A stretch of 64,000 nt of DNA from [Clostridium] scindens ATCC 35704 (GTDB taxonomy: Bacteria; Bacillota; Clostridia; Lachnospirales; Lachnospiraceae), in assembly GCF_004295125.1 (NCBI RefSeq), contig NZ_CP036170.1:809501-873500 (forward strand). Direction: 5' to 3'. Under the pieces are notes generated by a model. That model saw nothing but the letters and a program-made list of their open reading frames with translations. It was not told the DNA's origin and made no database searches. Positions 51,312-60,208 of this stretch are shown here, piece by piece; position 1 is the stretch's first letter, and each line of letters begins with the position of its first letter. The position numbers were made by a program, and so were the translations under genes.

Positions 51312-52001
51312 CTATACCTTGAACCTGTATCCAACTCCCCATATCGTCTCAATATACTGAGGGTTGGAGGTATCCATCTCAACCTTCTCCCGAATCTTCT
51401 TGATGTGTACTGTAACCGTGGCGATATCCCCGATAGACTCCATGTCCCATATCTCCCGGAACAGTTCTTCCTTTGTATACACATGGTTCGGATGGCTGGC
51501 AAGAAAGGTAAGCAGATCGAATTCCTTCGTGGTAAATGTCCTTTCTTCTTCATTCACCCACACCCTCCTGGCTGTGGTATCAATCTTAAGGCCGCGGATC
51601 TCAATCACCTTGTTGGCCTCCACCGCGCTTCCTGTCAGGCGGTCATACCGTGCCAGATGGGCCTTCACCCGGGCCACCAGCTCGCTGGGGCTGAATGGCT
51701 TGGTCATATAGTCGTCCGCCCCAAGCCCAAGGCCACGGATCTTGTCAATGTCATCCTTCTTGGCAGACACCATGATAATGGGCGTATTCTTTTTATCCCT
51801 GATCTGCCTGCAGATCTCGAATCCATCAATCCCGGGAAGCATAAGATCCAGGATGAACATGTCAAACTCCTCGCCCAGCGCCTTCTTAAGGCCCGTCTCG
51901 CCGTCATTGGCAACCTCCACCTTGAATCCGCTCAGTTCCAGATAATCTTTTTCCAGATCTGCAATCGCCTCTTCGTCCTCAACTATCAATATCTTACTCA
52001 T
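51312..52001 (-). CDS. OmpR-family response regulator
   Basis: A 229-residue response regulator. The receiver domain has the acidic pair in IVEDEEAIADLEKD, the phosphoacceptor Asp in MFILDLMLPGIDG, and K in VSAKKDD; the C-terminal winged helix includes FTTKEFDLLTFLASHPNHVY and VHIKKIREKVE with RYKV-type end (GVGYRFKV). ATG 52001 is the start; a longer frame to 52076 lacks a ribosome site. It overlaps the kinase stop by 4 bp. Confidence 0.94.
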   Translation of the reverse strand: MSKILIVEDEEAIADLEKDYLELSGFKVEVANDGETGLKKALGEEFDMFILDLMLPGIDGFEICRQIRDKKNTPIIMVSAKKDDIDKIRGLGLGADDYMTKPFSPSELVARVKAHLARYDRLTGSAVEANKVIEIRGLKIDTTARRVWVNEEERTFTTKEFDLLTFLASHPNHVYTKEELFREIWDMESIGDIATVTVHIKKIREKVEMDTSNPQYIETIWGVGYRFKV

Positions 52002-53491
52002 GAAATCGGCACCTCCTGATATTTTCTTAAGACAAAATACATGGTCGTTCCAGTTTCCTCCCTGCTGGTTGCCCATATCTTGCCGCCATGCTCTTCTATA
52101 ATCTTCTTGACGATGGAAAGCCCTATGCCGCTTCCTCCTTTGGAAGAATTCCGTGAAGCATCCGTCCGGTAGAACCTGTCAAATATATTGGGCAGGTCCT
52201 TGGCCGCGATCCCTTTTCCATTGTCCTCCAGTTCCACCTGTATGAAGTCTCCTACGTCCTTCACCCGGAGATTAATCTTCCCTTTCGGCTTATCCATATA
52301 CTTCAGGGAATTATTTACAATATTGTGGATGACCCTCTTAATCTGCTCCGCATCTGCGATTACCTTGACGCTGCCTTCCACGTAATTGAAGTACCCAAAC
52401 TCCACATTCTTTGACTCCAGCTCTATGGAAAGATCTTCCACGCAGTCATCGAAATAGGCATTTACCGACAACGTATTAAAGTTATAAGGAATCCTGTTGG
52501 TGTCAATCTTAGTGTAAAGAGTCAACTCATTGATCAGCGTATCCATCTCATTGGCTTTATTATAAATGGTACGGATATATCTTTCCATCTTTTCCGGCGT
52601 ATCCGCCACCCCGTCCATGATTCCCTCCGCATAGCCTTTGATTGCCGTCACCGGTGTCTTCAGGTCATGGGAGATGTTGCTGATCAGTTCCTTATTCTCC
52701 CGGTCGAATTTGATTTTTTCTTCTGCATTATCCTTCAGCCTGCAGCGCATCTGTTCCAGATCCCGGCACAGGCTTCCCAACTCGTCTTCGGATTCTGCCT
52801 CCAGTTCAAAGTCCAGATTCCCGTCCCGGATATTCTTAGCCGCTACCTGCATCTTCCCCAGCGGCCGCATGATCGCCCGGTAAATCCAGAATATCAGCAA
52901 AGCCGCCGTAAGAATCAGCACAATGATGATTCCAAATACCATATCCACAAAGAATTCCTCCACTTCCGGAATCATGTTGCTCACATCCGTGACAATAAAG
53001 GCACTCCCCTCCTGCCCATCCGAATAGTGGAAATCTACCTGTTTAATCAGCGCCTGGGCTTCTCCCCCCAGATAGATCCCGTTTTCCGAGGTATTCTCCG
53101 ATTCCCCATAGTCTGGGAGCTGTCCGATCACATGGTTTGCCTCATCCATATCCGTTCCCACATAGATAATGGTGCCTTCCTTGCGAACCAGCAAGTATGC
53201 CTTCTTCTCCTCCAGCTTCTGGTTGAATTCCTCCAGGCAGGTGGCGTCCTCCATCTTGCGCGGATTCTTCTTTGCCATCTTGGCCAGTTCATGGTATGGC
53301 TTCTCCGTAAGCCTTGACATTACAAGGACAGAATTGGAGAAACTCTTTACCGTGGTTCCCGAGATCTCATACGTCTTTTCTATAGCACTGATCTGATACC
53401 GTCCCAGCAAGCAAACCATCGTGACGGTCAGAACTATTGGAATTAAAATAAGCGTCAAAAAAGCGATGCTTAATCTTGTCTTTAACTTCAT
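51998..53491 (-). CDS. Sensor histidine kinase
   Basis: A 497-residue membrane kinase: helix 1 (LSIAFLTLILIPIVLTVTMV), an extracytoplasmic domain of about 150 residues, helix 2 (MVFGIIIVLILTAALLIFWI), HAMP, HisKA with SNISHDLKTPVTAIKGY (phosphorylated His), and HATPase with N box HNIVNNSLKYMDK, DNGKGIAAKDLPNIF and GGSGIGLSIVKKII. The start at 53491 follows GGAGGG. It pairs with the overlapping response regulator. The signal is unknown; nearby potassium transport genes are a possible target (inference). Confidence 0.93.
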   Translation of the reverse strand: MKLKTRLSIAFLTLILIPIVLTVTMVCLLGRYQISAIEKTYEISGTTVKSFSNSVLVMSRLTEKPYHELAKMAKKNPRKMEDATCLEEFNQKLEEKKAYLLVRKEGTIIYVGTDMDEANHVIGQLPDYGESENTSENGIYLGGEAQALIKQVDFHYSDGQEGSAFIVTDVSNMIPEVEEFFVDMVFGIIIVLILTAALLIFWIYRAIMRPLGKMQVAAKNIRDGNLDFELEAESEDELGSLCRDLEQMRCRLKDNAEEKIKFDRENKELISNISHDLKTPVTAIKGYAEGIMDGVADTPEKMERYIRTIYNKANEMDTLINELTLYTKIDTNRIPYNFNTLSVNAYFDDCVEDLSIELESKNVEFGYFNYVEGSVKVIADAEQIKRVIHNIVNNSLKYMDKPKGKINLRVKDVGDFIQVELEDNGKGIAAKDLPNIFDRFYRTDASRNSSKGGSGIGLSIVKKIIEEHGGKIWATSREETGTTMYFVLRKYQEVPIS

Positions 53492-53528
53492 TCGTTCATG
53501 CCCTCCAGGAAAAGTATAGCATGAAAAA

Positions 53529-53551
53529 GGGCGCTTCACATCAAAGCGCCC
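53529..53551 (-). terminator. Terminator of metK
   Basis: GGGCGCTT and AAGCGCCC pair around CACATCA, followed on the minus strand by a T-run. It lies 20 bp after the metK stop. Confidence 0.8.
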
Positions 53552-53570
53552 ATAAACTTTTCTAAAATTT

Positions 53571-54758
53571 TTATAAATACTTCTTCAGTACTTCCACCTT
53601 GTCAAGCTTCTCCCACGGAAGGTCGATGTCCGTGCGGCCGAAATGGCCATAGGCCGCCGTCTGCTTATACAGCGGACGTCTCAGATCCAGCATCTTGATG
53701 ATGCCTGCCGGACGCAGGTCAAAGTTCTCGCGGATGATCTCTACCAGTTTCTCATCGTCAATTCTGCCGGTTCCAAAGGTGTCTACCATGATAGAGGTCG
53801 GATGTGCCACGCCAATGGCATAGGACAGCTGGATCTCGCATTTCTTGGCAATCCCTGCCGCTACGATATTCTTAGCAACATACCGGGCCGCATAGGCTGC
53901 GGAACGGTCTACCTTCGTGCAGTCTTTGCCGGAGAATGCTCCGCCTCCATGGCGGGCCATTCCGCCATAGGTGTCTACGATGATCTTGCGGCCTGTAAGG
54001 CCGCTGTCGCCATGAGGCCCGCCGATCACAAATCGGCCTGTGGGATTGATGAAGAACTTCGTATCCCCGTCAATCATCCCCCGTGGAATAACCGCTTCGA
54101 AAACATGTTTCTTAATGTCTTCATGAATCTGCTCCTGACTGATATCCGGGTCATGCTGGGTTGACAGCACCACCGCATCCAGGCGTCTTGGAACGCCTGC
54201 CTCGTCGTATTCCACCGTCACCTGGGTCTTGCCGTCTGGCCTTAAATAGGGAAGCGTTCCGTTCTTCCTGACTTCCGTAAGTTTTCTGGCCAGCTTGTGA
54301 GCCAGGGCAATCGGGTATGGCATCAGTTCCGGGGTTTCATCCGTGGCGTAGCCGAACATCATTCCCTGATCTCCTGCGCCGATTGCCTCGATCTCTTGTT
54401 CAGACATTTTATTTTCCTTTGCTTCCAACGCCCTGTCAACGCCCATGGCAATATCCGAGGACTGCTCGTCGATTGCCGTGATCACGCCGCAGGTATCTGC
54501 GTCAAATCCAAACTTCCCTCTTGTGTAGCCAATCTCCCTTACCGTATCCCTGACGATCTTCTGGATATCTACGTAAGCGTTGGTGGTAATCTCTCCCATA
54601 ACAAGTACAAGGCCCGTGGTGGTGCATGTCTCGCATGCCACGCGGCTCATGGGATCCTGCTCCATAAGCGCATCCAGGATCGCATCGGATATCTGGTCGC
54701 ACATCTTGTCCGGGTGGCCTTCTGTTACTGATTCTGACGTAAATAAAAGTTTTTCCAT
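53571..54758 (-). CDS. metK: S-adenosylmethionine synthetase
   Basis: A 395-residue MetK making SAM from methionine and ATP. Signatures: [18 protein letters not shown] at the N-terminus, [18 protein letters not shown], the P-loop-like [20 protein letters not shown], and [17 protein letters not shown]. Length is normal. It is controlled by a SAM-I riboswitch in its 300-nt leader. Confidence 0.97.
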   Translation of the reverse strand: MEKLLFTSESVTEGHPDKMCDQISDAILDALMEQDPMSRVACETCTTTGLVLVMGEITTNAYVDIQKIVRDTVREIGYTRGKFGFDADTCGVITAIDEQSSDIAMGVDRALEAKENKMSEQEIEAIGAGDQGMMFGYATDETPELMPYPIALAHKLARKLTEVRKNGTLPYLRPDGKTQVTVEYDEAGVPRRLDAVVLSTQHDPDISQEQIHEDIKKHVFEAVIPRGMIDGDTKFFINPTGRFVIGGPHGDSGLTGRKIIVDTYGGMARHGGGAFSGKDCTKVDRSAAYAARYVAKNIVAAGIAKKCEIQLSYAIGVAHPTSIMVDTFGTGRIDDEKLVEIIRENFDLRPAGIIKMLDLRRPLYKQTAAYGHFGRTDIDLPWEKLDKVEVLKKYL

Positions 54759-54870
54759 AACATTCTCTCCTTTTCTACTAAAAGGGACTTGCCCTTTCGC
54801 ACACTTTCTCCCTGGATGGATTTATTCCAGGCTTGCGGCGCTCAAGAGACATGCGACGCAAGGCCTACTC

Positions 54871-54900
54871 CAAAAAACAGCCCGCATAAAGCGGACTGTT
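54871..54900 (-). terminator. Riboswitch expression-platform terminator
   Basis: On the minus strand AACAGTCCGC pairs with GCGGGCTGTT and is followed by TTTTTT. It lies between the SAM aptamer and metK, so SAM binding would allow this terminator to form. Confidence 0.8.
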
Positions 54901-54920
54901 TATATCATCATAAACCAATC

Positions 54921-55020
54921 CTCTTATTGTTCGATTACTCGCTCAGGTTGGCACCTTCCACGCGCCGGGGGTTGCCGCAGCTTCATAGATCCTTTGTATC
55001 TCCACTGCTCTGAATAAGAG
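54921..55020 (-). ncRNA. SAM-I (S-box) riboswitch of metK
   Basis: On the minus strand the aptamer opens and closes with P1 strands CTCTTATT and AATAAGAG. Conserved blocks follow in order: CAGAGCAGTGGAG, ATGAAGCTGCGGCAACC, and AAGGTGCCAACCTGAGCG. These are the S-box consensus elements with the SAM pocket and pseudoknot partners. High SAM would switch off metK. Confidence 0.92.
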
Positions 55021-55062
55021 AAAGTTTGCAATATTTAATTAATGGTTCTATGTACGAATAAG

Positions 55063-55091
55063 ACTTTACACTCTTTTCCCCTAATTGTCAA
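55063..55091 (-). promoter_or_regulatory. Sigma-A promoter of metK leader
   Basis: On the minus strand TTGACA (55086-55091) and TAAAGT (55063-55068) are 17 bp apart. Transcription would begin about 30-40 bases before the riboswitch, as expected. Confidence 0.65.
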
Positions 55092-55123
55092 CATACACCT
55101 TATGGAATTTGTATCATGTCTTG

Positions 55124-56347
55124 TTAAAAGTACCTGGTTCCCCACAATCCTGCCGCACATGCGATCCCCGCGATGAGAAATGAAGTATTAAGCCCTGCAA
55201 TGTCCAGCAGATACGGACACAGGATGGATGCCAGCCCATAGCCCAGCATGACTGCCCCAAAGTTCATGCCCTGATACTTCATGCCAAAATGCTCCGATAC
55301 CAGCACCGGAAATACGCTGACCACGCCTCCATACACCAGGCATACTATGGAAATCAACAGGATGAACAAGCCGCCTCTGGCGGCAATAAGCCCCACCATG
55401 GATACCATAGCCAGCACATACATGACCCGGATCACCGCCTTGCGCCCGGTCTGATCCGACAGCCAGGGCATAGCAAACCTCCCAATGATATTGGCAAAGG
55501 ATGCGATCATGACGCCCGCCAGCGCCTGTGCGCTGGTAAGCCCTCTCTTCATTCCCAGGGACTTCATCAGAGGATTGACCAGTACGTATGCTGGAACCGC
55601 CAGAGCCATGGTGATGGCAATGGCATAGAACGCCTTGGTATGCATCATTTCCCGGGTCGTAAACTGCCTCTGGATTGCCGCCTCTATGCTTTCATCCGGC
55701 TTTGCGCTTCCATCTGTCCTTATCACTCCCTCTGGCTTTGTGCTCCCATCTGTCAGCACGCCGCCCTGGCTTGCCAGTTCTTCCGGAGCTTCCTCGATGA
55801 AGAAGGCGCCCAGGCAGAGAACCGCATAGACTGCCGTCACCACCAGCATGGCAGTCCGGTACCCATATCCCGCCAGTATGGAATCGCACAATGGATTCAT
55901 CAGTACCCCTGAGATTCCTATGACTCCTACCGTAATTCCTGTGACCAGCCCCCGCTTGTCCGGAAACCAGCCCTGGGGCACCGCCACCAGCATGCTGAAC
56001 GCGCAGCCTGATCCCAGGCCTCCTAAGGCGCCATATCCCAGCGATATAACCCAAGGCATATGACTAGGCGCCACCGCGGCCAGAAAAAATCCTAGGCACA
56101 TGACAAGGCTTCCTGCAAGTATCGTCTTTTTCGCCCCTACCTTATGCTGCAAGAACCCTCCCAGCATGTTTCCCAGAGCAAATATACCGATAATGATCGT
56201 GAACGGCTGGCTGGAAGCGGCCAGGGAAAGACCATATTCTTTCCTCACATAGGGCTGGAATACCGTCCATATGTAAGGATTGCCATGCACAAAGTTCACG
56301 ATGGAAGCAATCGCCAGTATTGCGTACCTGTTCTTAATCTTCTTCAT
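55124..56347 (-). CDS. MFS transporter, OxlT-like
   Basis: A 407-residue major facilitator with about 12 membrane helices. The N-terminal half has NFVHGNPYIWTVFQPYVRKE, typical of OxlT/YhjX-type monocarboxylate or oxalate:formate carriers. The central cytosolic loop carries an imperfect internal repeat (DGSTKPEGVIR, DGSAKPDESIE). The start at 56347 (MKKIKNRY) follows GGGAGAGGTG; a GTG- or ATG-type start at 56374 is less likely. The substrate is unknown. It lies alone between metK and murA. Confidence 0.88.
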   Translation of the reverse strand: MKKIKNRYAILAIASIVNFVHGNPYIWTVFQPYVRKEYGLSLAASSQPFTIIIGIFALGNMLGGFLQHKVGAKKTILAGSLVMCLGFFLAAVAPSHMPWVISLGYGALGGLGSGCAFSMLVAVPQGWFPDKRGLVTGITVGVIGISGVLMNPLCDSILAGYGYRTAMLVVTAVYAVLCLGAFFIEEAPEELASQGGVLTDGSTKPEGVIRTDGSAKPDESIEAAIQRQFTTREMMHTKAFYAIAITMALAVPAYVLVNPLMKSLGMKRGLTSAQALAGVMIASFANIIGRFAMPWLSDQTGRKAVIRVMYVLAMVSMVGLIAARGGLFILLISIVCLVYGGVVSVFPVLVSEHFGMKYQGMNFGAVMLGYGLASILCPYLLDIAGLNTSFLIAGIACAAGLWGTRYF

Positions 56348-56427
56348 CCTCGCACCTCTCCCTTTCCCCGGCATAAAACATCGTAATATAAAACTAGGAT
56401 GGAATTTTTCAACTCCATCCTGCCTGA

Positions 56428-57720
56428 CTAGCTAACTTTTAATTTGAACTTCTGGATATCTTTCTCCGTCTCCACCTTCTCGATGATTCCTCCGATACCC
56501 CTAAGCTTATCTTCAAATCTTTCATATCCTCTCTGGATATATACGATATCATCTACGATCGTGATTCCATCCGTGGCAAGGCCAGCAATGCAGAGCGCAG
56601 CTCCTGCCCTCAAGTCCGGCGCGCTCACTCTTGCTCCCGTGAACTTCTTCACGCCTTCAATCGTTGCCGAGTTGCCCTCGATCTTGACGTTGGCTCCCAT
56701 TCTAGCCAGCTCATCCAGATACTTGAACCGGTTCTCGAAGATGCTCTCCGTGATCGTACTTGTCCCCTGGCACAGAGCCAGCGTCACCCCGATCTGGGGC
56801 TGCATGTCTGTCGGGAATCCCGGATAAGGCAGCGTCTTCACATGCGTGCTGGTCAAGTCTCCTTTGGAAACCACGCGGACAGCATCATCGAACTCTTCCA
56901 CTTCGCATCCGATCTCCACCAGTTTTGCAATGGTCGCCTCCAGATGCTTCGGAATTACATTTAAGACGGTTACATCTCCCTTTGTGGCCGCTGCCGCGAA
57001 CATGAATGTCCCGGCCTCGATCTGGTCCGGAATTACGGAATACTCCGTACTGTGCAGGCGCTGCACGCCGCGAATCTTGATCACGTCTGTCCCGGCGCCC
57101 CTGATATTGGCTCCCATGCTGTTCAGGAAGTTGGCAACATCTACTACATGCGGCTCTTTTGCCACATTTTCCATGATGGTCAGTCCATCTGCCATCGTTG
57201 CAGCCATCATGACATTGATGGTAGCTCCAACGCTTACCACGTCAAAATATATATGCTTGCCCACCAGACGGTCTGCTTCGGCCATAATCTTTCCATACTC
57301 AATGTCCACATCCGCGCCCAGAGCACGGAACCCCTTGATATGCTGATCTATAGGCCTGCTGCCAATATTGCATCCGCCCGGAAGCGCAACTTCCGCCCTC
57401 TTATACTTTCCAAGCAGGGCGCCCAGGAGATAATAGGATGCGCGGATCTTCTTGATATAGTCGTATTCTATGTTAACATCGTTAATGCCTTTACCATTAA
57501 TCTTTACGGTATGACGGTCAACCCGGTGTACATTCGCGCCGATGCCTGATATGGCATCCAGCAGTACATTGATATCGTTAACGTCCGGAAGGTTATCAAC
57601 CAGTACTGTCTCATCTGTCATAATTGCTGCGGCAAGAATCGCCAGTGCGGCATTCTTTGCTCCGCCTATTTCTACTTCTCCTACCAGCGGATGGCCGCCT
57701 TTTATAATATACTGTTCCAT
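56428..57720 (-). CDS. murA: UDP-N-acetylglucosamine 1-carboxyvinyltransferase
   Basis: A 430-residue MurA, first committed step of peptidoglycan synthesis. Signatures: GGHPLVGEVEIGGAKNAAL, RASYYLLGALL, and LPGGCNIGSRPIDQH carrying the catalytic Cys that fosfomycin attacks. VVSVGATINVMMAA and AGAALCIAGLATDG are also typical. The start at 57720 (MEQYIIKGG) fits the family. Confidence 0.95.
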   Translation of the reverse strand: MEQYIIKGGHPLVGEVEIGGAKNAALAILAAAIMTDETVLVDNLPDVNDINVLLDAISGIGANVHRVDRHTVKINGKGINDVNIEYDYIKKIRASYYLLGALLGKYKRAEVALPGGCNIGSRPIDQHIKGFRALGADVDIEYGKIMAEADRLVGKHIYFDVVSVGATINVMMAATMADGLTIMENVAKEPHVVDVANFLNSMGANIRGAGTDVIKIRGVQRLHSTEYSVIPDQIEAGTFMFAAAATKGDVTVLNVIPKHLEATIAKLVEIGCEVEEFDDAVRVVSKGDLTSTHVKTLPYPGFPTDMQPQIGVTLALCQGTSTITESIFENRFKYLDELARMGANVKIEGNSATIEGVKKFTGARVSAPDLRAGAALCIAGLATDGITIVDDIVYIQRGYERFEDKLRGIGGIIEKVETEKDIQKFKLKVS

Positions 57721-57787
57721 ACTGCACCTCAAATTTACTATCTATTCACTCTCATCTATCCATTTTTTTCTATTCGCATTCTTCGAT

Positions 57788-57815
57788 ATTATACCATAGA
57801 ATTTGAATTTGTAAA
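57788..57815 (-). promoter_or_regulatory. Probable sigma-A promoter of murA
   Basis: On the minus strand TTTACA (57810-57815) and TATAAT (57788-57793) are 16 bp apart, about 70 bp before the murA start. Confidence 0.55.
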
Positions 57816-57864
57816 ACATTTTTTACAATTATGTAATTTATCCGTAATATTTTCCAGGATTTTA

Positions 57865-58362
57865 CTATTGACCGAGAGTCTCCAGAACCTTCTGGATCGT
57901 ATCTTCCAACCTTAATCCGTCTTCACAGACGGTAATATCCGCATATTTCTCAAAAAGGCGCACTCTTTCATCATACAGCCCCTTCAAAGACTGGCCTTCT
58001 TTCAGCACGACGCCTCTGTTTTTTGCATTCTTCAACCTTTTATTTATTGTGTCAAAAGATGCCTGCAAATATACTATTTTACCAATCTCTTTATAATGTT
58101 TCATGGCATTTTCGCAATATACTACGCTGCCTCCCGGCGATATTACCGTATGCCACGTATCTACCTTCGCATTTACACGGTCTTCCACTTCCAGAAAACC
58201 ATCGATTCCCTTTTCCGCAATAATATCTTTCAGCAGTTTTCCTTCTTCTTCCTGAATCAGAATATCTGTATCCACAAACTGGTATCCCAGGCGTTTTGCG
58301 ATTACGACGCCTATCGTGCTTTTACCCGCTGCTGGCATGCCAATCAATATGATATTATCCAT
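57865..58362 (-). CDS. aroK: Shikimate kinase
   Basis: A 165-residue P-loop kinase: IILIGMPAAGKSTIG (Walker A), QFVDTDILIQEEEGK (shikimate-binding Asp region), EVEDRVNAKV and SPGGSVVYCENAM (GG motif region). It phosphorylates shikimate in aromatic amino-acid synthesis. The start at 58362 (MDNIIL) follows GGGGAGGAC. Sequence is a little divergent in the lid, but length and motifs fit; a related small-molecule kinase is less likely. Confidence 0.85.
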   Translation of the reverse strand: MDNIILIGMPAAGKSTIGVVIAKRLGYQFVDTDILIQEEEGKLLKDIIAEKGIDGFLEVEDRVNAKVDTWHTVISPGGSVVYCENAMKHYKEIGKIVYLQASFDTINKRLKNAKNRGVVLKEGQSLKGLYDERVRLFEKYADITVCEDGLRLEDTIQKVLETLGQ

Positions 58363-58441
58363 ATCCGGCTGTCCTCCCCTAGTGTCTTTGGTGAGTATTT
58401 TAACACACAAGAACCTTTTTTGTCTACCCTCCTGCAAATCC

Positions 58442-58483
58442 AAAAGGAGTCAGACCCTTTTATCCCAAGGTCTGGCCCCTTTC
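58442..58483. terminator. Bidirectional hairpin between hypothetical gene and aroK
   Basis: AAAGGAGTCAGACC pairs with GGTCTGGCCCCTTT with two imperfect pairs, around TTTATCCCAA. It follows the 118-residue gene stop on the minus strand. Confidence 0.6.
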
Positions 58484-58488
58484 TTTCA

Positions 58489-58845
58489 TTAGTAAAATTT
58501 TCTTTTGAAATTCCTGTATTCGCTTCGCCTGTTGCATAATTCCTGATATGCCATCACCTGAATCAGATCCTTCAGCCATTCGCCCGGATTCTCCTCCTCT
58601 TGTGCCACTTGGTCATAAATTCTTCTGCACATCAGCCGAAGCTGCAGCTGATCCGGATATTCGTCATACATCATGCTTCCTTCATATTCCAGCCGGTCGC
58701 ATTCTTCTTCGATATATGGGATCAGACGTTTTGCCGCTGCAGGATAGAGGCTTTTCATGTAATCCAGGTCCCTTCTGGCAATCCTGTCGTCATCATAGAG
58801 TAAAGGCATCGGGTAAGCCATGTAGTAAGGCAGTCGATCGTCCAT
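58489..58845 (-). CDS. Conserved hypothetical protein, 118 residues
   Basis: A soluble, Tyr/Met-rich helical protein: LPYYMAYPMPLLYDDDRIAR, SLYPAAAKRLIPYIEEECDR, YDEYPDQLQLRLMCRRIYDQ and EWLKDLIQVMAYQELCNRRS. No catalytic motif or membrane helix is visible. The pattern resembles small conserved proteins of Lachnospiraceae of unknown function, perhaps sporulation-related, but I cannot support that from sequence. Confidence 0.7.
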   Translation of the reverse strand: MDDRLPYYMAYPMPLLYDDDRIARRDLDYMKSLYPAAAKRLIPYIEEECDRLEYEGSMMYDEYPDQLQLRLMCRRIYDQVAQEEENPGEWLKDLIQVMAYQELCNRRSEYRNFKRKFY

Positions 58846-59016
58846 GTACGCACGCTCCTAAGATAAGTATCTATCTTATCATATGCGTTAGGATTCACAA
58901 TGTTACTTGCCCTACTTTCCTTGCATTCTATTCTTCTTATAATCATATTGGAATTTTTAATTGCTTTTCCTCAGAACTAAAAATCCGGAACCAGGCGAAA
59001 ATATAAAACAACAAGC

Positions 59017-59050
59017 ATACAGGCGGATGACATACGCCATCCGCCTGTAT
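59017..59050 (-). terminator. Terminator of V-ATPase operon
   Basis: ATACAGGCGGATG and CATCCGCCTGTAT form a perfect 13-bp stem around ACATACGC, 14 bp after the subunit D stop, followed by a T-rich stretch on the minus strand. Confidence 0.85.
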
Positions 59051-59064
59051 CTGCCTTTCTTATA

Positions 59065-59724
59065 TCAGGCTCTCTCACTGTAATGATGCGCTTCTTCAAG
59101 CATCATATCTTTTACTTTCATCAGACGAATCTGGGAACTTCTCTCGTTCTCATCCAACTTCATCGTAATATACTTGATGTTTTTCTGTGCTTCCGGAATA
59201 ATAACGTGTTCCAACGCATTTACACGGCGTCTCGTCTTCTCGATTTCAACCGCCATAAGCTGGCACGCTTTTTCCGTCTCCGCAAGTTTCAGCATATCCG
59301 GCAGTATATCTGCCAGTGACTTTACGGCACCATCCAGATCGCTGGAAGTAAATGCGAAGCCGTAAGAGTAGATGTCATTGGCGTCCGCCGTCCTGGTCTT
59401 CGTCTCAAAGACCGGGATATTGACACTCATGACATTCTTCTTACCTACCTCGAGGTTTACCTCCTGCTTTGGCGCCATTAGCGCTGTATTAAGCGTAGCT
59501 TCGTCCATTCCGGCCTTGGCTATGACAAAATTCTTATTTGCAGAGCGGATTCCGGCTTCTACTTTCAGACGCAGTTCCATGTTCTCACGAACCAGATCCA
59601 GGAACTGGCGCATCAGTTCGTCACGCTTATCTTTCAAAAGCTTATGGCCTTTGACGGCAGTGACTAATTTTCTTTTTGTCTTGGTCAACTCCATACGGGT
59701 AGGAGTCACCTGCGTAGATGCCAT
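59065..59724 (-). CDS. atpD: V-type ATP synthase subunit D
   Basis: A 219-residue central-stalk subunit: PTRMELTKTKRKLVTAVKGH and LLKDKRDELMRQFLDLVREN at the N-terminus, RRVNALEHVIIPEAQKNIKY and MKLDENERSSQIRLMKVKDM at the C-terminus, both long coiled-coil helices. It couples ATP hydrolysis to rotation. AAGGAGGTGGATG precedes the start. It is separated from subunit B by a 485-bp repeat region, unusual for this operon. Confidence 0.93.
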   Translation of the reverse strand: MASTQVTPTRMELTKTKRKLVTAVKGHKLLKDKRDELMRQFLDLVRENMELRLKVEAGIRSANKNFVIAKAGMDEATLNTALMAPKQEVNLEVGKKNVMSVNIPVFETKTRTADANDIYSYGFAFTSSDLDGAVKSLADILPDMLKLAETEKACQLMAVEIEKTRRRVNALEHVIIPEAQKNIKYITMKLDENERSSQIRLMKVKDMMLEEAHHYSERA

Positions 59725-59754
59725 CTATCATCCACCTCCTTATTCGCTACATCT

Positions 59755-60190
59755 CGCTGCGGGCTTGCGCCCTATGCACCTTTACAGAAATCCCCTTTCT
59801 CAAGCACGCTTGCTCGGGGATTTCTCTTTCTCCGCTGTCGGACGCCGTGCCAGCTCGATTCCGCTTCGCTACATCTCGCTGCGGGCTCGCGCCCTATGCA
59901 CCTTTACAGAAATCCCCTTTCTCAAGCAAGCTTGCTCGGGGATTTCTCTTTCTCCGCTGCCGGACGCCGTGCCAGCTCGATTCCGCTTCGCTTCTTCTCG
60001 CTGCGGGCTCGCGCCCTATGCACCTTTACAGAAATCCCCTTTCTCAAGCAAGCTTGCACGGGGATTTCTCTTTCTCCGCTGTCGGACGCCGTGCCAGCTC
60101 GATTCCGCTTCGCTTCTTCTCGCTGCGGGCTCGCGCCCTATGCACCTTTACAGAAATCCCCTTTCTCAAGCAAGCTTGCACGGGGATTTC
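59755..60190. repeat. 122-bp tandem repeat, about 3.6 copies
   Basis: Copies begin at 59755, 59877, 59999 and 60121 (CGCTGCGGGCT), with only a few differences between them. Each unit includes a hairpin: TACAGAAATCCCC against GGGGATTTCT with GCAAGCTTGC in the loop. The last copy is cut at GGGGATTTCTGTAAA, where the stem is most complete. The period is not a multiple of 3 and the three frames are open only because of this, so it is not coding. It lies between V-ATPase subunits B and D. Confidence 0.92.
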
Positions 60191-60208
60191 TGTAAATCTG
60201 CGCACGGC

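Noticed and set aside
59755-60190. Possible CRISPR array
   Set aside because: The whole 122-bp unit repeats without variable spacers, and no cas genes are present.
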